The notes: a model not told the origin generated them from the letters alone. Positions 1 to 7,751 are shown, counted from the first letter of the stretch. The stretch is 60,055 bases of DNA from Paenibacillus allorhizosphaerae (GCF_910594985.1 NZ_CAJVCE010000031.1:1-60055), one strand, 5' to 3'. Translations and numbers: made by a program.

Positions 1-100
1 CACCCGTCCGCCGCTAGGGTCCGAAGACCCTCGCTCGACTTGCATGTATTAGGCACGCCGCCAGCGTTCGTCCTGAGCCAGGATCAAACTCTCCATTAAA
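1..100 (-). rRNA. 16S rRNA, 5' end (partial)
   Basis: Read on the minus strand, the sequence holds the universal 16S start region GAGAGTTTGATCCTGGCTCA (about 74-93) followed by the conserved text around ACGAACGCTGGCGGCG. The gene runs off the left edge. The mature 5' end is placed near position 100 by comparison with the Bacillus pattern TTTAT-GGAGAG. The first variable loop is short, with a GGGTCTTCGGACCC hairpin. Confidence 0.97.
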
Positions 101-279
101 GTTGCTCCCATCACCCGAAGGTCATGCTCGCTATAATGTAAGCTGATTAGCTCAAAAATTTAATGCTGGCGAGAATTTTCATTCTCTAATTCACTCACTC
201 GTTGTTCAGTTTTCAAAGGGCAATGATACCGACATGAACCATGTCGTTTGCTGTCAACCATTTTAGCGGCGACTTTTAT
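101..279 (-). ncRNA. rRNA operon leader
   Basis: This is the transcribed leader between rrn promoter P2 and the 16S gene. A boxA-like stretch TGCCCTTTGA lies at 213-222 (minus strand), followed by GAAAACTGAACAAC, which is typical of Bacillales rrn leaders, and a GAGAAT-gaaa-ATTCTC hairpin near 172-187. By analogy these serve antitermination and processing; that role is inferred. Confidence 0.6.
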
Positions 280-309
280 AATATATCACATTCGCCTACT
301 TGATTGCAA
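280..309 (-). promoter_or_regulatory. rrn promoter P2 (sigma-A)
   Basis: On the minus strand the -35 TTGCAA (304-309) and -10 TATATT (280-285) are separated by 18 bp. The sequence just before and across the -10, TGTGATAT-TTATAA, is nearly the same as in P1. Confidence 0.75.
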
Positions 310-387
310 GTTTTTTTTAAAACTTTCTACACTTCGAAGCTACGAAAGCTTTATATGGGCTTGTCCTTCAAAATGAGAACGAGTTAT

Positions 388-417
388 AAAATATCACACC
401 GGCTTATTACATGTCAA
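388..417 (-). promoter_or_regulatory. rrn promoter P1 (sigma-A)
   Basis: On the minus strand the -35 TTGACA (412-417) and -10 TATTTT (388-393) are 18 bp apart. Together with P2 this gives the tandem promoter layout usual for Bacillales rRNA operons. It starts about 20 bp beyond the stop codon of the neighbouring small gene. Confidence 0.75.
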
Positions 418-434
418 GAGTCTTGAAGATATTT

Positions 435-653
435 TTAATGATACATCCGATTTCGGGCGTATCTTGAAATTTCTTTTGGCGATGCCAAGCGGGCGTACAT
501 ACGGAAAATGACTTTGTATCTCGATTCGATGGCCATTTTAATATCGGAATCGATCCTTTTGTCGTTCAGGTCGAACAACATCTCGTCCAATTCCTTGCGC
601 AGGACATAATCCAATTCTCTACACTCGCGCTCATTAAATAAAAAACCAAGCAT
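435..653 (-). CDS. Small protein of unknown function
   Basis: A 72-residue charged protein starting MLGFLFNERE and rich in Arg, Glu and Asp, with no signal peptide or membrane segment. I chose the ATG at 653 because a GAAAGGGG ribosome-binding site lies 13 nt upstream; an upstream in-frame ATG at 770 lacks one. The body looks mostly helical, with R/K-rich ends. I cannot assign a known family or function. It lies between the SpoIIM-like gene and the rrn promoters, on the same strand as both. No terminator is obvious on either side, so transcripts might run on into the rRNA operon. Confidence 0.6.
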   Translation of the reverse strand: MLGFLFNERECRELDYVLRKELDEMLFDLNDKRIDSDIKMAIESRYKVIFRMYARLASPKEISRYARNRMYH

Positions 654-810
654 GTTCGCAGTAAGGCCCCTTTCGAAATACGTCTGGTCTGGGCGCAAAA
701 TGGCTGTGCTTTTTAAGAGACAATCGTTCTTAAGCGGTCCAGCCATCTTGCTCGCTTTACTGTTATGCACAGTTTTTGGAATTTTTATGAGTCAATTGGT
801 TGAAATTATT

Positions 811-1422
811 TTATCCCCGGGCAAGCCAAAACGTGAGCGTGCTTTCGATCACCGCTGCAATCAGCAGCGCCGCGACAAGCAAACAACTGATAGGCACTAA
901 CGATTTTATAAACAATCGGAGATTTTCTCTGCCCTTGGCGATACGTTCCGGATTAATGATAGATACCATCAGCTTGAGCACGAGAAAACCTAGACGAAGT
1001 CCAAAGGCACTGGCAAAAACGATAGCAGGGATCTCTAAAATGCCATGCGGCACGATCGATTTCAGCACAAAGAGCAAAGATGTGCTTTTGGCTGAAACCG
1101 CGCATACATAACCAAGCAGCAGACCGTTAGCCATAAGAAAAAACAAAGGAATGAAGCCGAAAAATATACCTAATGCAATAATCAAGAGCGATTTGGAAGC
1201 ATTGTTCCAGAAGATGATCCAAAATAATGTCCACTGCGGCTTCTCTTTGCCTTCGACGGAATTGACGATTTGCTTCAAGGCTTCCATTTGCGCATCAATG
1301 AATGTGTGGAATTGCTCCGAATATAAAGCGCCCATCAAAATGCCCGCGGTAAATACTAACGCACAGGCAATGAAATAATGTTTCATTTGTTTCATTTGCG
1401 TTACGGCATTTGTCCAATTCAA
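811..1422 (-). CDS. spoIIM: Stage II sporulation protein M-like membrane protein (DUF95)
   Basis: An integral membrane protein of about 203 residues with four to five hydrophobic segments and the family hallmark HGILEIPAI in the middle. In sporulating Bacilli, SpoIIM works with SpoIID and SpoIIP in septal peptidoglycan thinning and engulfment; DUF95 relatives outside that complex also exist, so the exact role is inferred. The start is a TTG at 1420-1422: AAAGGGGTG lies five to six bases upstream, whereas the ATG at 1446 has no ribosome-binding site. It is divergent from pdaB, with about 110 bp between them, consistent with a sporulation locus. Confidence 0.75.
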   Translation of the reverse strand: MNWTNAVTQMKQMKHYFIACALVFTAGILMGALYSEQFHTFIDAQMEALKQIVNSVEGKEKPQWTLFWIIFWNNASKSLLIIALGIFFGFIPLFFLMANGLLLGYVCAVSAKSTSLLFVLKSIVPHGILEIPAIVFASAFGLRLGFLVLKLMVSIINPERIAKGRENLRLFIKSLVPISCLLVAALLIAAVIESTLTFWLARG

Positions 1423-1532
1423 ACGATACACCCCTTTTTTAAGCATAAGTTAGTGGTACTAGCATACATTGGTACTAGTCCACTTATATAAACAAGCCTT
1501 TCCTAAAAAGACAGGCAAAGGAGGCAAACAAT

Positions 1533-2318
1533 GTGAATTATTTTTACGTAATGAACGGAAAAAAATTAAAGCAAGCCATGATTATCTGCGTCGCCGTATT
1601 ATTCGCTATCGGTATTATTTACTCAGAAAGCGAAAATGTAACGGTATTCTCGCAAAACGAACCCGCGGCCGTATACAGTGTGCAGACGGAGAAGAAGCTG
1701 ATTGCGCTCACTTTCGATATCAGTTGGGGCGACAAGCGGACAGAACCGATTCTCAAAGTACTTGAGGACAAAGGGATTAAAAAAGCGACCTTCTTCCTGT
1801 CTTCGCCATGGGCCAGCAGCCATCCGGAAATCGTCAATCATATAAAAAGCGGAGGCTGGGAAATTGGAAGCCACGGACATAAGCATGTCAATTACAGCAG
1901 TCTAACAGATGAAGAAATACAGACACAAATACAAACGGCTCACCGGGTATTATCGGAAGTAACCGGCAAAGCTCCGAATTTGCTCCGGTTGCCAAACGGT
2001 GATTTTGATAAAAGAGTGCTGCGCATCGCCCATGAAATGAACTATACGGTCGTTCAATGGGACACGGATTCGCAGGATTGGCTCAACAAAGGAACCGAAA
2101 ATATAATTAACCGCGTTGTGGATAAAGCCCATCCCGGCGATATTGTACTGATGCATGCAAGCGACTCTTCCAAACAAACCCATGAAGCGCTTCCGACCAT
2201 TATCGACAAGCTTCGAGCGAAAGGCTATGAGTTCGTCACGGTAAGCGAACTGATGAAGCTTACACAAGTCGACAATAAGCCGCCGGTGGAAGATCAAACG
2301 ATGAAACAAATGCATTAA
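1533..2318 (+). CDS. pdaB: Polysaccharide deacetylase family sporulation protein PdaB
   Basis: A 261-residue membrane-anchored NodB-fold protein. A hydrophobic segment at residues 11-27 is followed by the catalytic-like domain with TFDISWGD, the metal-site HxxxH in GSHGHKHVN, RLPNGDF and WDTDSQDW. In B. subtilis, PdaB is needed for spore cortex maintenance. The usual Asp-Asp pair of active deacetylases reads Asp-Ile here (FDISW), as I recall for this subfamily, so enzymatic activity is uncertain. The start is GTG 1533, eight bases after a strong AAAGGAGG at 1517-1524. It converges on kbaA, with a shared terminator. Confidence 0.9.
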   Translation: MNYFYVMNGKKLKQAMIICVAVLFAIGIIYSESENVTVFSQNEPAAVYSVQTEKKLIALTFDISWGDKRTEPILKVLEDKGIKKATFFLSSPWASSHPEIVNHIKSGGWEIGSHGHKHVNYSSLTDEEIQTQIQTAHRVLSEVTGKAPNLLRLPNGDFDKRVLRIAHEMNYTVVQWDTDSQDWLNKGTENIINRVVDKAHPGDIVLMHASDSSKQTHEALPTIIDKLRAKGYEFVTVSELMKLTQVDNKPPVEDQTMKQMH

Positions 2319-2330
2319 TTAGGTTATACG

Positions 2331-2368
2331 ATAAAAATCGAGAGCCGTTACAGCGGCTCTTTCTTTGT
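2331..2368. terminator. Bidirectional terminator between pdaB and kbaA
   Basis: Stem AGAGCCG (2341-2347) pairs with CGGCTCT (2354-2360) around a six-base loop. T-rich sequence follows on the plus strand (TTTCTTT) and on the minus strand (CGATTTTTAT). The kbaA stop codon (2348-2350) lies in the loop. Confidence 0.8.
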
Positions 2369-2920
2369 GTTCAATACTTTGCCTAAAATTAATATTTGCC
2401 ATGTATTGCAGGCAACAAGCGGTACAATCATAAATACGGCGGAAGCGAAATTATGCAGTGTTAGCGCCGGCTGCGCCTCCAAGAGCGTTCCGACCGACAT
2501 AAAGAACAAGGTGGGTATCCACGCGCTTTTATTCGTAATCCGAACCTTGAAATAAGCCACGGCAACGCTGATCAGCAGCAATCCGATGGTTCCTGCGATG
2601 TTGGTGTAGTTCAGATAAATCATATCGAACAATACGATGACCAGAATGATCATTTGAAGCATATTCCAGGTCCATACGTTTCGAATGATGCCCAACCCGA
2701 TAAATCGAATAATTAAATAAGCGAAAAAACCGATCTGGCTTACCAAACTGATCAAGGCTCCGCCGACAAGCATCCAAAATATATTGTAGCCCATTGCGGA
2801 AATTCCCATAAAATCAAATTCCTGGTCGACCGCCTGTAATATAAATCCGGTTATTCCGGATGCCGCGGCTCCAATGAACATCGTGGTCCAGAACAAATAA
2901 AACCATTTTCTTAACGTCAC
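2348..2920 (-). CDS. kbaA: KinB-signalling pathway activation protein KbaA
   Basis: A 190-residue protein with about six transmembrane segments, beginning TLRKWFYLFWTT after the start. KbaA activates the KinB branch of the phosphorelay that starts sporulation. The start is a GTG at 2918-2920 with GGGGGT nine bases upstream; the ATG further upstream quickly meets a stop in its frame. The position between pdaB and gerD matches the Bacillus arrangement (gerD-kbaA-pdaB). The last codons form part of the bidirectional terminator. I see no disrupted region. Confidence 0.87.
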   Translation of the reverse strand: MTLRKWFYLFWTTMFIGAAASGITGFILQAVDQEFDFMGISAMGYNIFWMLVGGALISLVSQIGFFAYLIIRFIGLGIIRNVWTWNMLQMIILVIVLFDMIYLNYTNIAGTIGLLLISVAVAYFKVRITNKSAWIPTLFFMSVGTLLEAQPALTLHNFASAVFMIVPLVACNTWQILILGKVLNTKKEPL

Positions 2921-2995
2921 GACCTATGTACCCCCATGATTTCATATCAGTTGTTAATTGTACCAACCTTCTCAATAAAAAGCTAACGACATTTG

Positions 2996-3025
2996 TGTTA
3001 AGCTCCTGTTAGTTGACAAATACTA
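2996..3025 (+). promoter_or_regulatory. Possible forespore (sigma-G type) promoter of gerD
   Basis: AATACTA (3019-3025) resembles the sigma-G -10 CATACTA, and TGTTAA lies 17 bp upstream (2996-3001) as a poor -35. gerD is sigma-G controlled in B. subtilis, so this is an expectation-driven match and weak on sequence alone. Confidence 0.3.
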
Positions 3026-3056
3026 ACCGTAAAAACAATGAAGGGAGTCGGATGGG

Positions 3057-3740
3057 ATGAACTTGCGGTGGCCTCGTTTGTTGCCCATTATTTTGGTCGT
3101 CGGCGTTCTGACAGCCTGCGGTTCAGACACACAAGCAGCCTCTTCCGGTAATAACGGAAACAATTATAAGGATACGAAATCGATGGTTCTTGATATTCTC
3201 AAAACCGAAGACGGCCGCAGAGCCATTCAGGAAGCGACCATCCAGCAAAATACAAAACTGCAAGCATTGTCTGCCGGCGATACGCAAATGTTGCAATTGG
3301 CGGTAAAGGATGTACTTGTCGATACGCAAAGCACTCAATTTCTGCAAAAGATGATTACCGACCCGAAATTCGCGGGTCAATTCGCCAAAGCGATTCAACA
3401 AGATACAAAGCAAATCCAAAAAGACTTGATGAAAGATCCCGAATATCAAAAGCAGCTTTTAAGCGCGATGAAAAGTCCTGATTTTGAAATGATGCTGCTC
3501 GATACGATGAAAAGCACTCCATATCGTGCCCAAGCCAAGGCGGTTATCCAGGAATCTTTACAAAGTCCTTTGTTTCGTCTAGAGCTAATGGAGTTGATGA
3601 AAAAAGTGCTTCAGGAGGAATCGATGCCGAAAACCCAAAGCCAAAGCGGCAAACAAACTGGGAGTAAAAGCGGCAGCAGCGAGCAACAAGCGGATGGCAA
3701 AGGCGACCAGCAAGACGGCGGCGGCAAGAAACAGCAATAA
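3057..3740 (+). CDS. gerD: Spore germination lipoprotein GerD
   Basis: A 227-residue lipoprotein: positive N-terminus, hydrophobic core and lipobox LTAC with the modified Cys at residue 21. The middle (about residues 40-180) is helical and repetitive, with several KDP/DPKF-like turns, and the tail is rich in Gln, Gly, Ser and Lys. GerD forms a trimeric scaffold in the spore inner membrane and is needed for clustering of nutrient germinant receptors. The start is ATG 3057 after AAGGGAG; an ATG five bases earlier runs into TGA. It is one of two plus-strand genes and converges on salA. Confidence 0.9.
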   Translation: MNLRWPRLLPIILVVGVLTACGSDTQAASSGNNGNNYKDTKSMVLDILKTEDGRRAIQEATIQQNTKLQALSAGDTQMLQLAVKDVLVDTQSTQFLQKMITDPKFAGQFAKAIQQDTKQIQKDLMKDPEYQKQLLSAMKSPDFEMMLLDTMKSTPYRAQAKAVIQESLQSPLFRLELMELMKKVLQEESMPKTQSQSGKQTGSKSGSSEQQADGKGDQQDGGGKKQQ

Positions 3741-3744
3741 TTGT

Positions 3745-3776
3745 AAAAAAAGGACTGGCTTATGCCGGTCCTTTTT
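3745..3776. terminator. Bidirectional terminator between gerD and salA
   Basis: A 10-bp stem AAGGACTGGC / GCCGGTCCTT with loop TTAT. T-rich sequence follows on the plus strand and a seven-base A run before it serves as the T tract on the minus strand. The last four salA codons and its TAA lie within the hairpin. Confidence 0.85.
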
Positions 3777-4866
3777 GTTCAAGCTGAGATGCGATGGATT
3801 CCGCGACTTCTTTATAAGTGAGTCCCGTTTGCGAGTCGGCTTTGTATACCGACGGAGAATAGTCGGGTTCCGCGACATGGTTGTCCGGTACGCCTAGCGG
3901 GATTTGCGCAAGCAGTTTTGTATGCAGCTCTTCCGCCAATTTGGCGCCGCCGCCTCTGCCGAATACGTAGTCCTTTTCGCCGCAATGGCTGCAAGCGTAA
4001 TAAGACATATTCTCCACTACGCCGATAATTTCGTGTTCGGTATGAATAGCCATAGCGCCTGCCCTCGCTGCAACAAAAGCGGCCGTTGCGTGCGGAGTCG
4101 TGACGATGATTTCCTTGCTGTGCGGAATCATTTGATGTACATCGAGCGCAACGTCTCCCGTGCCTGGCGGCAAATCAAGCAGAAGATAATCGAGCTTGCC
4201 CCACTCCACTTCATTGAAGAAATTGCGCAGCATTTTGCCTAGCATCGGACCGCGCCATATGACAGGCGTATTCTCTTCAACAAAAAAGCCCATGGAGATC
4301 ACTTTGACGCCGAACCGCTCTATCGGAATAATCCGGTTATTTACCAGTTGAGGGCGCTCTTCGATTCCCATCATATCCGGTACGCTGAAGCCGTAAATGT
4401 CCGCGTCGACGATCCCGACCTTTTTGCCGATTCTGGCCAAAGCAACCGCCAAATTGACCGTTACCGTCGATTTTCCGACGCCGCCCTTGCCGCTGGCAAC
4501 GGCGATAAATTTTACGCCGGAAGCCGGATCCAGGATGTTCATCACTGGCGCCGCCTGTTCCGCAGCCGTTTCCAGCGAAGCACTTCGTTCCTGCAGCTTT
4601 CGCGCCGCGTCGTTTCGTTCAAATTCGGAAAGGGTTCGAAACCGGAGGTGCACATCTTTCGCCCCTGCGGCTTGGAACCGTGCCGTCAACTGCTTTTGTA
4701 ATTGCTGCTTATAATCATCGTCTTCACGGGATAACAGTACGGTCGCCGATACATGATCTTCCTTGATCATGATGTCGCGAATAAATTGCAAGTCCGTCAA
4801 GCTCAGACCGTATTCCGCGTCTTCGATCTCATTTCCAGCCGTCAATACATCTTCTCTAGATAACAC
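3760..4866 (-). CDS. salA: Mrp/NBP35-type P-loop ATPase SalA
   Basis: A 368-residue protein. An N-terminal DUF59/MetNQ-like domain (about 1-90) precedes a ParA/Mrp ATPase with the deviant Walker A SGKGGVGKST (about 124-133), DADIYG, DLPPGTGD and a C-terminal CSHC pair. Mrp proteins carry Fe-S clusters; in B. subtilis, SalA also affects protease gene regulation, so both roles are possible. The start is GTG 4864-4866 preceded by GAGGTGA. That ribosome-binding site is inside an inverted repeat (4873-4879 with 4899-4905), described under findings. Confidence 0.88.
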   Translation of the reverse strand: MLSREDVLTAGNEIEDAEYGLSLTDLQFIRDIMIKEDHVSATVLLSREDDDYKQQLQKQLTARFQAAGAKDVHLRFRTLSEFERNDAARKLQERSASLETAAEQAAPVMNILDPASGVKFIAVASGKGGVGKSTVTVNLAVALARIGKKVGIVDADIYGFSVPDMMGIEERPQLVNNRIIPIERFGVKVISMGFFVEENTPVIWRGPMLGKMLRNFFNEVEWGKLDYLLLDLPPGTGDVALDVHQMIPHSKEIIVTTPHATAAFVAARAGAMAIHTEHEIIGVVENMSYYACSHCGEKDYVFGRGGGAKLAEELHTKLLAQIPLGVPDNHVAEPDYSPSVYKADSQTGLTYKEVAESIASQLEQKGPA

Positions 4867-4872
4867 GGTGTC

Positions 4873-4915
4873 ACCTCAGCGTCCTAATATTTAATTCACT
4901 GAGGTTATTATATCA
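4873..4915 (-). promoter_or_regulatory. salA extended -10 promoter and RBS-masking inverted repeat
   Basis: On the minus strand an extended -10 TGATATAAT lies at 4907-4915. ACCTCAG (4899-4905) is complementary to CTGAGGT (4873-4879), which contains part of the salA Shine-Dalgarno. A transcript starting 6-8 bases after the -10 would begin within or just after the upstream arm. Confidence 0.55.
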
Positions 4916-4920
4916 TACTT

Positions 4921-5682
4921 TTAGTAAGAGCCTACTTTTTCACCCGAGTAATATCGTAGGATCCCTTGATAGATCGAGGCGGCGAGTTTTTTCTGATAGG
5001 CCGGGTCGTTCAACATTTTCGCCTCCGACGGATTCGACAAAAAACCTACTTCCACGAGGGCGCTCGGAATATTAAGCGTCTTCAGCACAAAAATTTCTTT
5101 ATCCGCCTGCTTGGCGATCCGGTCCGTATTTTTCAAGTTTTTCTTGATTTCTTCCTGAATCAAAGTGGCTAAGGTCTGGTTATCCTTATGATTGGCAGGA
5201 TAGAAAAACGTTTGCGCCCCGGACCATTTGGCAGACGGAATGCTGTTCAAATGTATACTTACGAACAAATCCGATTTTTGCTGCGAGATGAACTCGGCGC
5301 GCTTATGCAAATCCTCCGTCTTTCTACGGCTGTAACCTTTCGTTGAAGGATCCGCCAAATCCCGGTCATCTTCTCTGGTCATCACCACGAGAGCGCCGGA
5401 CTGCTGCAAATAATCCCGCAAATACTTCGTAATCGCCAGGTTGATGTCTTTTTCGGATATCCCGTCTTTGCTCTTGGCACCGCCGTCCGGACCTCCATGC
5501 CCTGCGTCAAGCGCGATGATCTTCCCCGAGAGAGGCATCGTCCAATACGTCCACGTCTTGGTCGCGGGAAGCTCATACGTAAACATGAACAGCATCAACA
5601 GGACAAGCAGGGCAGACATGGCGATCTTTAATCCGCCGTGCATCGTCAACCAGACGATGACCCTCTTCTTCCTTCCAAACAT
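4921..5682 (-). CDS. cwlD: N-acetylmuramoyl-L-alanine amidase CwlD
   Basis: A 253-residue Amidase_3 zinc enzyme with an N-terminal membrane anchor (about residues 13-33). The metal and catalytic motifs are visible: DAGHGGPDGGA, the Glu of SEKDINLA, SIHLNS and LVEVGFLSNP. CwlD, with PdaA, makes the muramic-delta-lactam that marks spore cortex for germination enzymes. ATG 5680-5682 is chosen over GTG 5694 because the GAGGTGG ribosome-binding site overlaps the GTG and lies eight bases before the ATG. The site is sequestered in a long inverted repeat (5689-5739). Confidence 0.9.
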   Translation of the reverse strand: MFGRKKRVIVWLTMHGGLKIAMSALLVLLMLFMFTYELPATKTWTYWTMPLSGKIIALDAGHGGPDGGAKSKDGISEKDINLAITKYLRDYLQQSGALVVMTREDDRDLADPSTKGYSRRKTEDLHKRAEFISQQKSDLFVSIHLNSIPSAKWSGAQTFFYPANHKDNQTLATLIQEEIKKNLKNTDRIAKQADKEIFVLKTLNIPSALVEVGFLSNPSEAKMLNDPAYQKKLAASIYQGILRYYSGEKVGSY

Positions 5683-5688
5683 AATGAA

Positions 5689-5747
5689 ATCCACCTCGCA
5701 TCCCCATAGACTCTGTACATCTTATGGGACGAGGTGGATATTTATAC
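5689..5747 (-). promoter_or_regulatory. cwlD leader hairpin with candidate mother-cell promoter
   Basis: Perfect 10-bp arms ATCCACCTCG (5689-5698) and CGAGGTGGAT (5730-5739) enclose a second 6-bp pair (5703-5708 with 5723-5728). The ribosome-binding site of cwlD is in the first arm. GTATAAA (5741-5747) and CATAAGAT (5719-5726), 14 bp apart on the minus strand, weakly resemble a sigma-E promoter that would start within the loop. Confidence 0.45.
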
Positions 5748-5756
5748 CTGCTTGTT

Positions 5757-6932
5757 TTATGCTTGGTATTCCGCTTCTTTCATGCCTTCAATCAGTACTT
5801 CCGCCACTTCGGGACGCGTAAATTGCGGTGGAGGGCACTCTCCGTCACGCAGCAGCGCCCGCACCTTCGTACCGGACAGATGCAGATGATCTTCTTTGCT
5901 GTGAGGGCAAGTTTTGCTCGACGCCATATTGCCGCACTTCGTGCAGAAGAAGCTGTGCTCGAAGAACAATGGCGTAATACCGAGCTCTTCTTGCGTAAAA
6001 TTGCCGAATATTTCCTGCGCTTCATAAGTGCCGTAATAGTCGCCTACGCCCGCATGATCGCGGCCGACGATAAAGTGCGTGCAGCCATAGTTTTTGCGCA
6101 CCATGGCATGGAAAATCGCTTCGCGCGGCCCCGCATATCGCATAGCCGCCGGAAATACACCAAGGAATACGCGATCTTTCGGATAATAATTTTCGAGCAG
6201 CACCAAATAACTGCGCATCCGTACGTCTGCGGAAATATCGTCCGACTTCGTCTCACCGACTAACGGGTTCAAGAACAAAGCATCGACAATTTCCATTGCG
6301 CTTTTTTGAATGTATTCATGCGCGCGGTGCACCGGATTCCGGGTTTGGAACCCTACAACCGTTCTCCAACCCTTGTCGGAAAAAATGCGTCGCGTTTCCG
6401 CAGGATCAAAATAATAGTCTTCGAACTTTTCCGGCTTCGGACGATTTAGAACTAGAACCGGTCCGCCAACGTAAGTGGACGGCTTCGTATACAGTTTTTG
6501 CACACCCGGATGGGCAGTATCGTCGGTCTTAAACACTTTTACGGCTTCGTTCTCCTGATCGACGGCATAAATGCTCTGCACATCGATAATGCCGTATATA
6601 ACCCCGTCCTGCTCGCCGACGAGAGCCACTTGCTGGCCGACATTGATCGATTCGGCAGCTCCATTCTCCACGCCGAGCGTAATCGGAATGCTCCACACCG
6701 TACCATCCGCTAAACGCATCGACTCGACGACGGAACGATAGTCCGCCTCGTTCATAAAGCCGGTCAGTGGAGAAAACGCGCCAACGCCAATCAGGTCCAA
6801 ATCGGATATCGCCCAAGTATTGATTTTAAGCTGGTATAACGATTCCGCTTTCGCTAACAGCTCATCTCTTTCCTTACCGAGTACTAACCGGTTAATTAAT
6901 GTTCCACCGTGCGGCTTAATGGTTTCTCCCAT
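5757..6932 (-). CDS. sat: Sulfate adenylyltransferase (ATP sulfurylase)
   Basis: A 391-residue homomeric ATP sulfurylase that makes adenylylsulfate (APS) from sulfate and ATP. Signature motifs QTRNPVHRAHE (about residue 200) and GRDHAGVGDYYG are present. A Cys-x2-Cys...Cys...His set near the C-terminus (CTKCGNMASSKTCPHS) fits the metal-binding form of the family. The start ATG 6930-6932 follows GAGGAG at 11 bases. It is the second gene of a cysH-sat pair with a 36-bp gap. No APS kinase gene is present nearby, so reduction probably proceeds directly from APS. Confidence 0.93.
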   Translation of the reverse strand: MGETIKPHGGTLINRLVLGKERDELLAKAESLYQLKINTWAISDLDLIGVGAFSPLTGFMNEADYRSVVESMRLADGTVWSIPITLGVENGAAESINVGQQVALVGEQDGVIYGIIDVQSIYAVDQENEAVKVFKTDDTAHPGVQKLYTKPSTYVGGPVLVLNRPKPEKFEDYYFDPAETRRIFSDKGWRTVVGFQTRNPVHRAHEYIQKSAMEIVDALFLNPLVGETKSDDISADVRMRSYLVLLENYYPKDRVFLGVFPAAMRYAGPREAIFHAMVRKNYGCTHFIVGRDHAGVGDYYGTYEAQEIFGNFTQEELGITPLFFEHSFFCTKCGNMASSKTCPHSKEDHLHLSGTKVRALLRDGECPPPQFTRPEVAEVLIEGMKEAEYQA

Positions 6933-6968
6933 GACTAACGTTACTCCTCCTCGTCCGCTTTCGTTTCT

Positions 6969-7661
6969 TTATTTATGCAAACCGCATTCCGTTTTCTCAA
7001 ACCCCGCCCATCGTCCGGCGCGCGGATCTTCGCCAACCGCTACAGGCCGCGTGCAGTGTTCACAACCGATGCTCGGAAAGTTTTGATCATGCAGCGGATT
7101 GTAGATGATGTTGTTGCTGCGGATGTAGTTCCAGACATCTTCCGAAGTCCAGCTTGCGAGCGGATTGAATTTCACCAATCCGAACTTCACATCGTACTCG
7201 ACTTTCTTGGAGTTTGCCCGGGTTGGCGCCTGATCTCTGCGAATACCGGTAATCCATGCATCGTAGTTCTTCAAAATGTCCGTCAGCGGATCCACTTTGC
7301 GAATGTTGCAGCACTGCGTCGGATTACTCTTCCAGAGCTCGTCGCCGTGTTGTTCCGCTTGCTCTGCAAGCGTCATCTTCGGCAGCACTTGTACAAATTG
7401 TAAACCATACTGCTGCTCAAGTCGATCCCGCGTTTCGTATGTTTCCTTAAAGTGCACATTCGTATCTAAGTAAAATATATCGGTTCTGGGGCTTACTTTT
7501 TGCAGCATATCGACCAAAACAACATCTTCGGCCCCAAAGCTACAGGCAAGCGTTATGTTCGGGAATCTTTCAACCGCCCAGGCTAAAAGTTCCTCCGGGC
7601 GCCGGTTTTCAAATTGTTCCGCGGCTGTGCGAATGAGTTCTTCTTTTTCGAATAAGTTCAT
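6969..7661 (-). CDS. cysH: Assimilatory (phospho)adenylylsulfate reductase
   Basis: A 230-residue PAPS-reductase family enzyme that yields sulfite with thioredoxin as donor. The paired cysteines CCNIRK and CEHC mark the [4Fe-4S] form that accepts APS, and the catalytic ECGLH is at the extreme C-terminus. GIRRDQAPTR is the substrate loop. ATG 7659-7661 is chosen because GGAGG lies eight bases upstream, inside the codons following an earlier ATG at 7676. It leads the cysH-sat unit and has a strong promoter. No T-box or S-box structure is visible in the short leader. Confidence 0.92.
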   Translation of the reverse strand: MNLFEKEELIRTAAEQFENRRPEELLAWAVERFPNITLACSFGAEDVVLVDMLQKVSPRTDIFYLDTNVHFKETYETRDRLEQQYGLQFVQVLPKMTLAEQAEQHGDELWKSNPTQCCNIRKVDPLTDILKNYDAWITGIRRDQAPTRANSKKVEYDVKFGLVKFNPLASWTSEDVWNYIRSNNIIYNPLHDQNFPSIGCEHCTRPVAVGEDPRAGRWAGFEKTECGLHK

Positions 7662-7723
7662 GCAAAACGCCTCCATTCAGATTATTCCGAGTAAATTAAT
7701 ATGTTTTATAGTATTTGTATCTT

Positions 7724-7751
7724 ATTATAATGATCCCATACTTTTTGTCAA
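7724..7751 (-). promoter_or_regulatory. cysH-sat promoter (sigma-A)
   Basis: Consensus TTGACA (7746-7751) and TATAAT (7724-7729), 16 bp apart on the minus strand. The roughly 55-base leader contains ACTCGGAATAA (7680-7690 region), which recalls the GGAAT half of CymR-type operators; that regulator is a guess. Confidence 0.75.
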
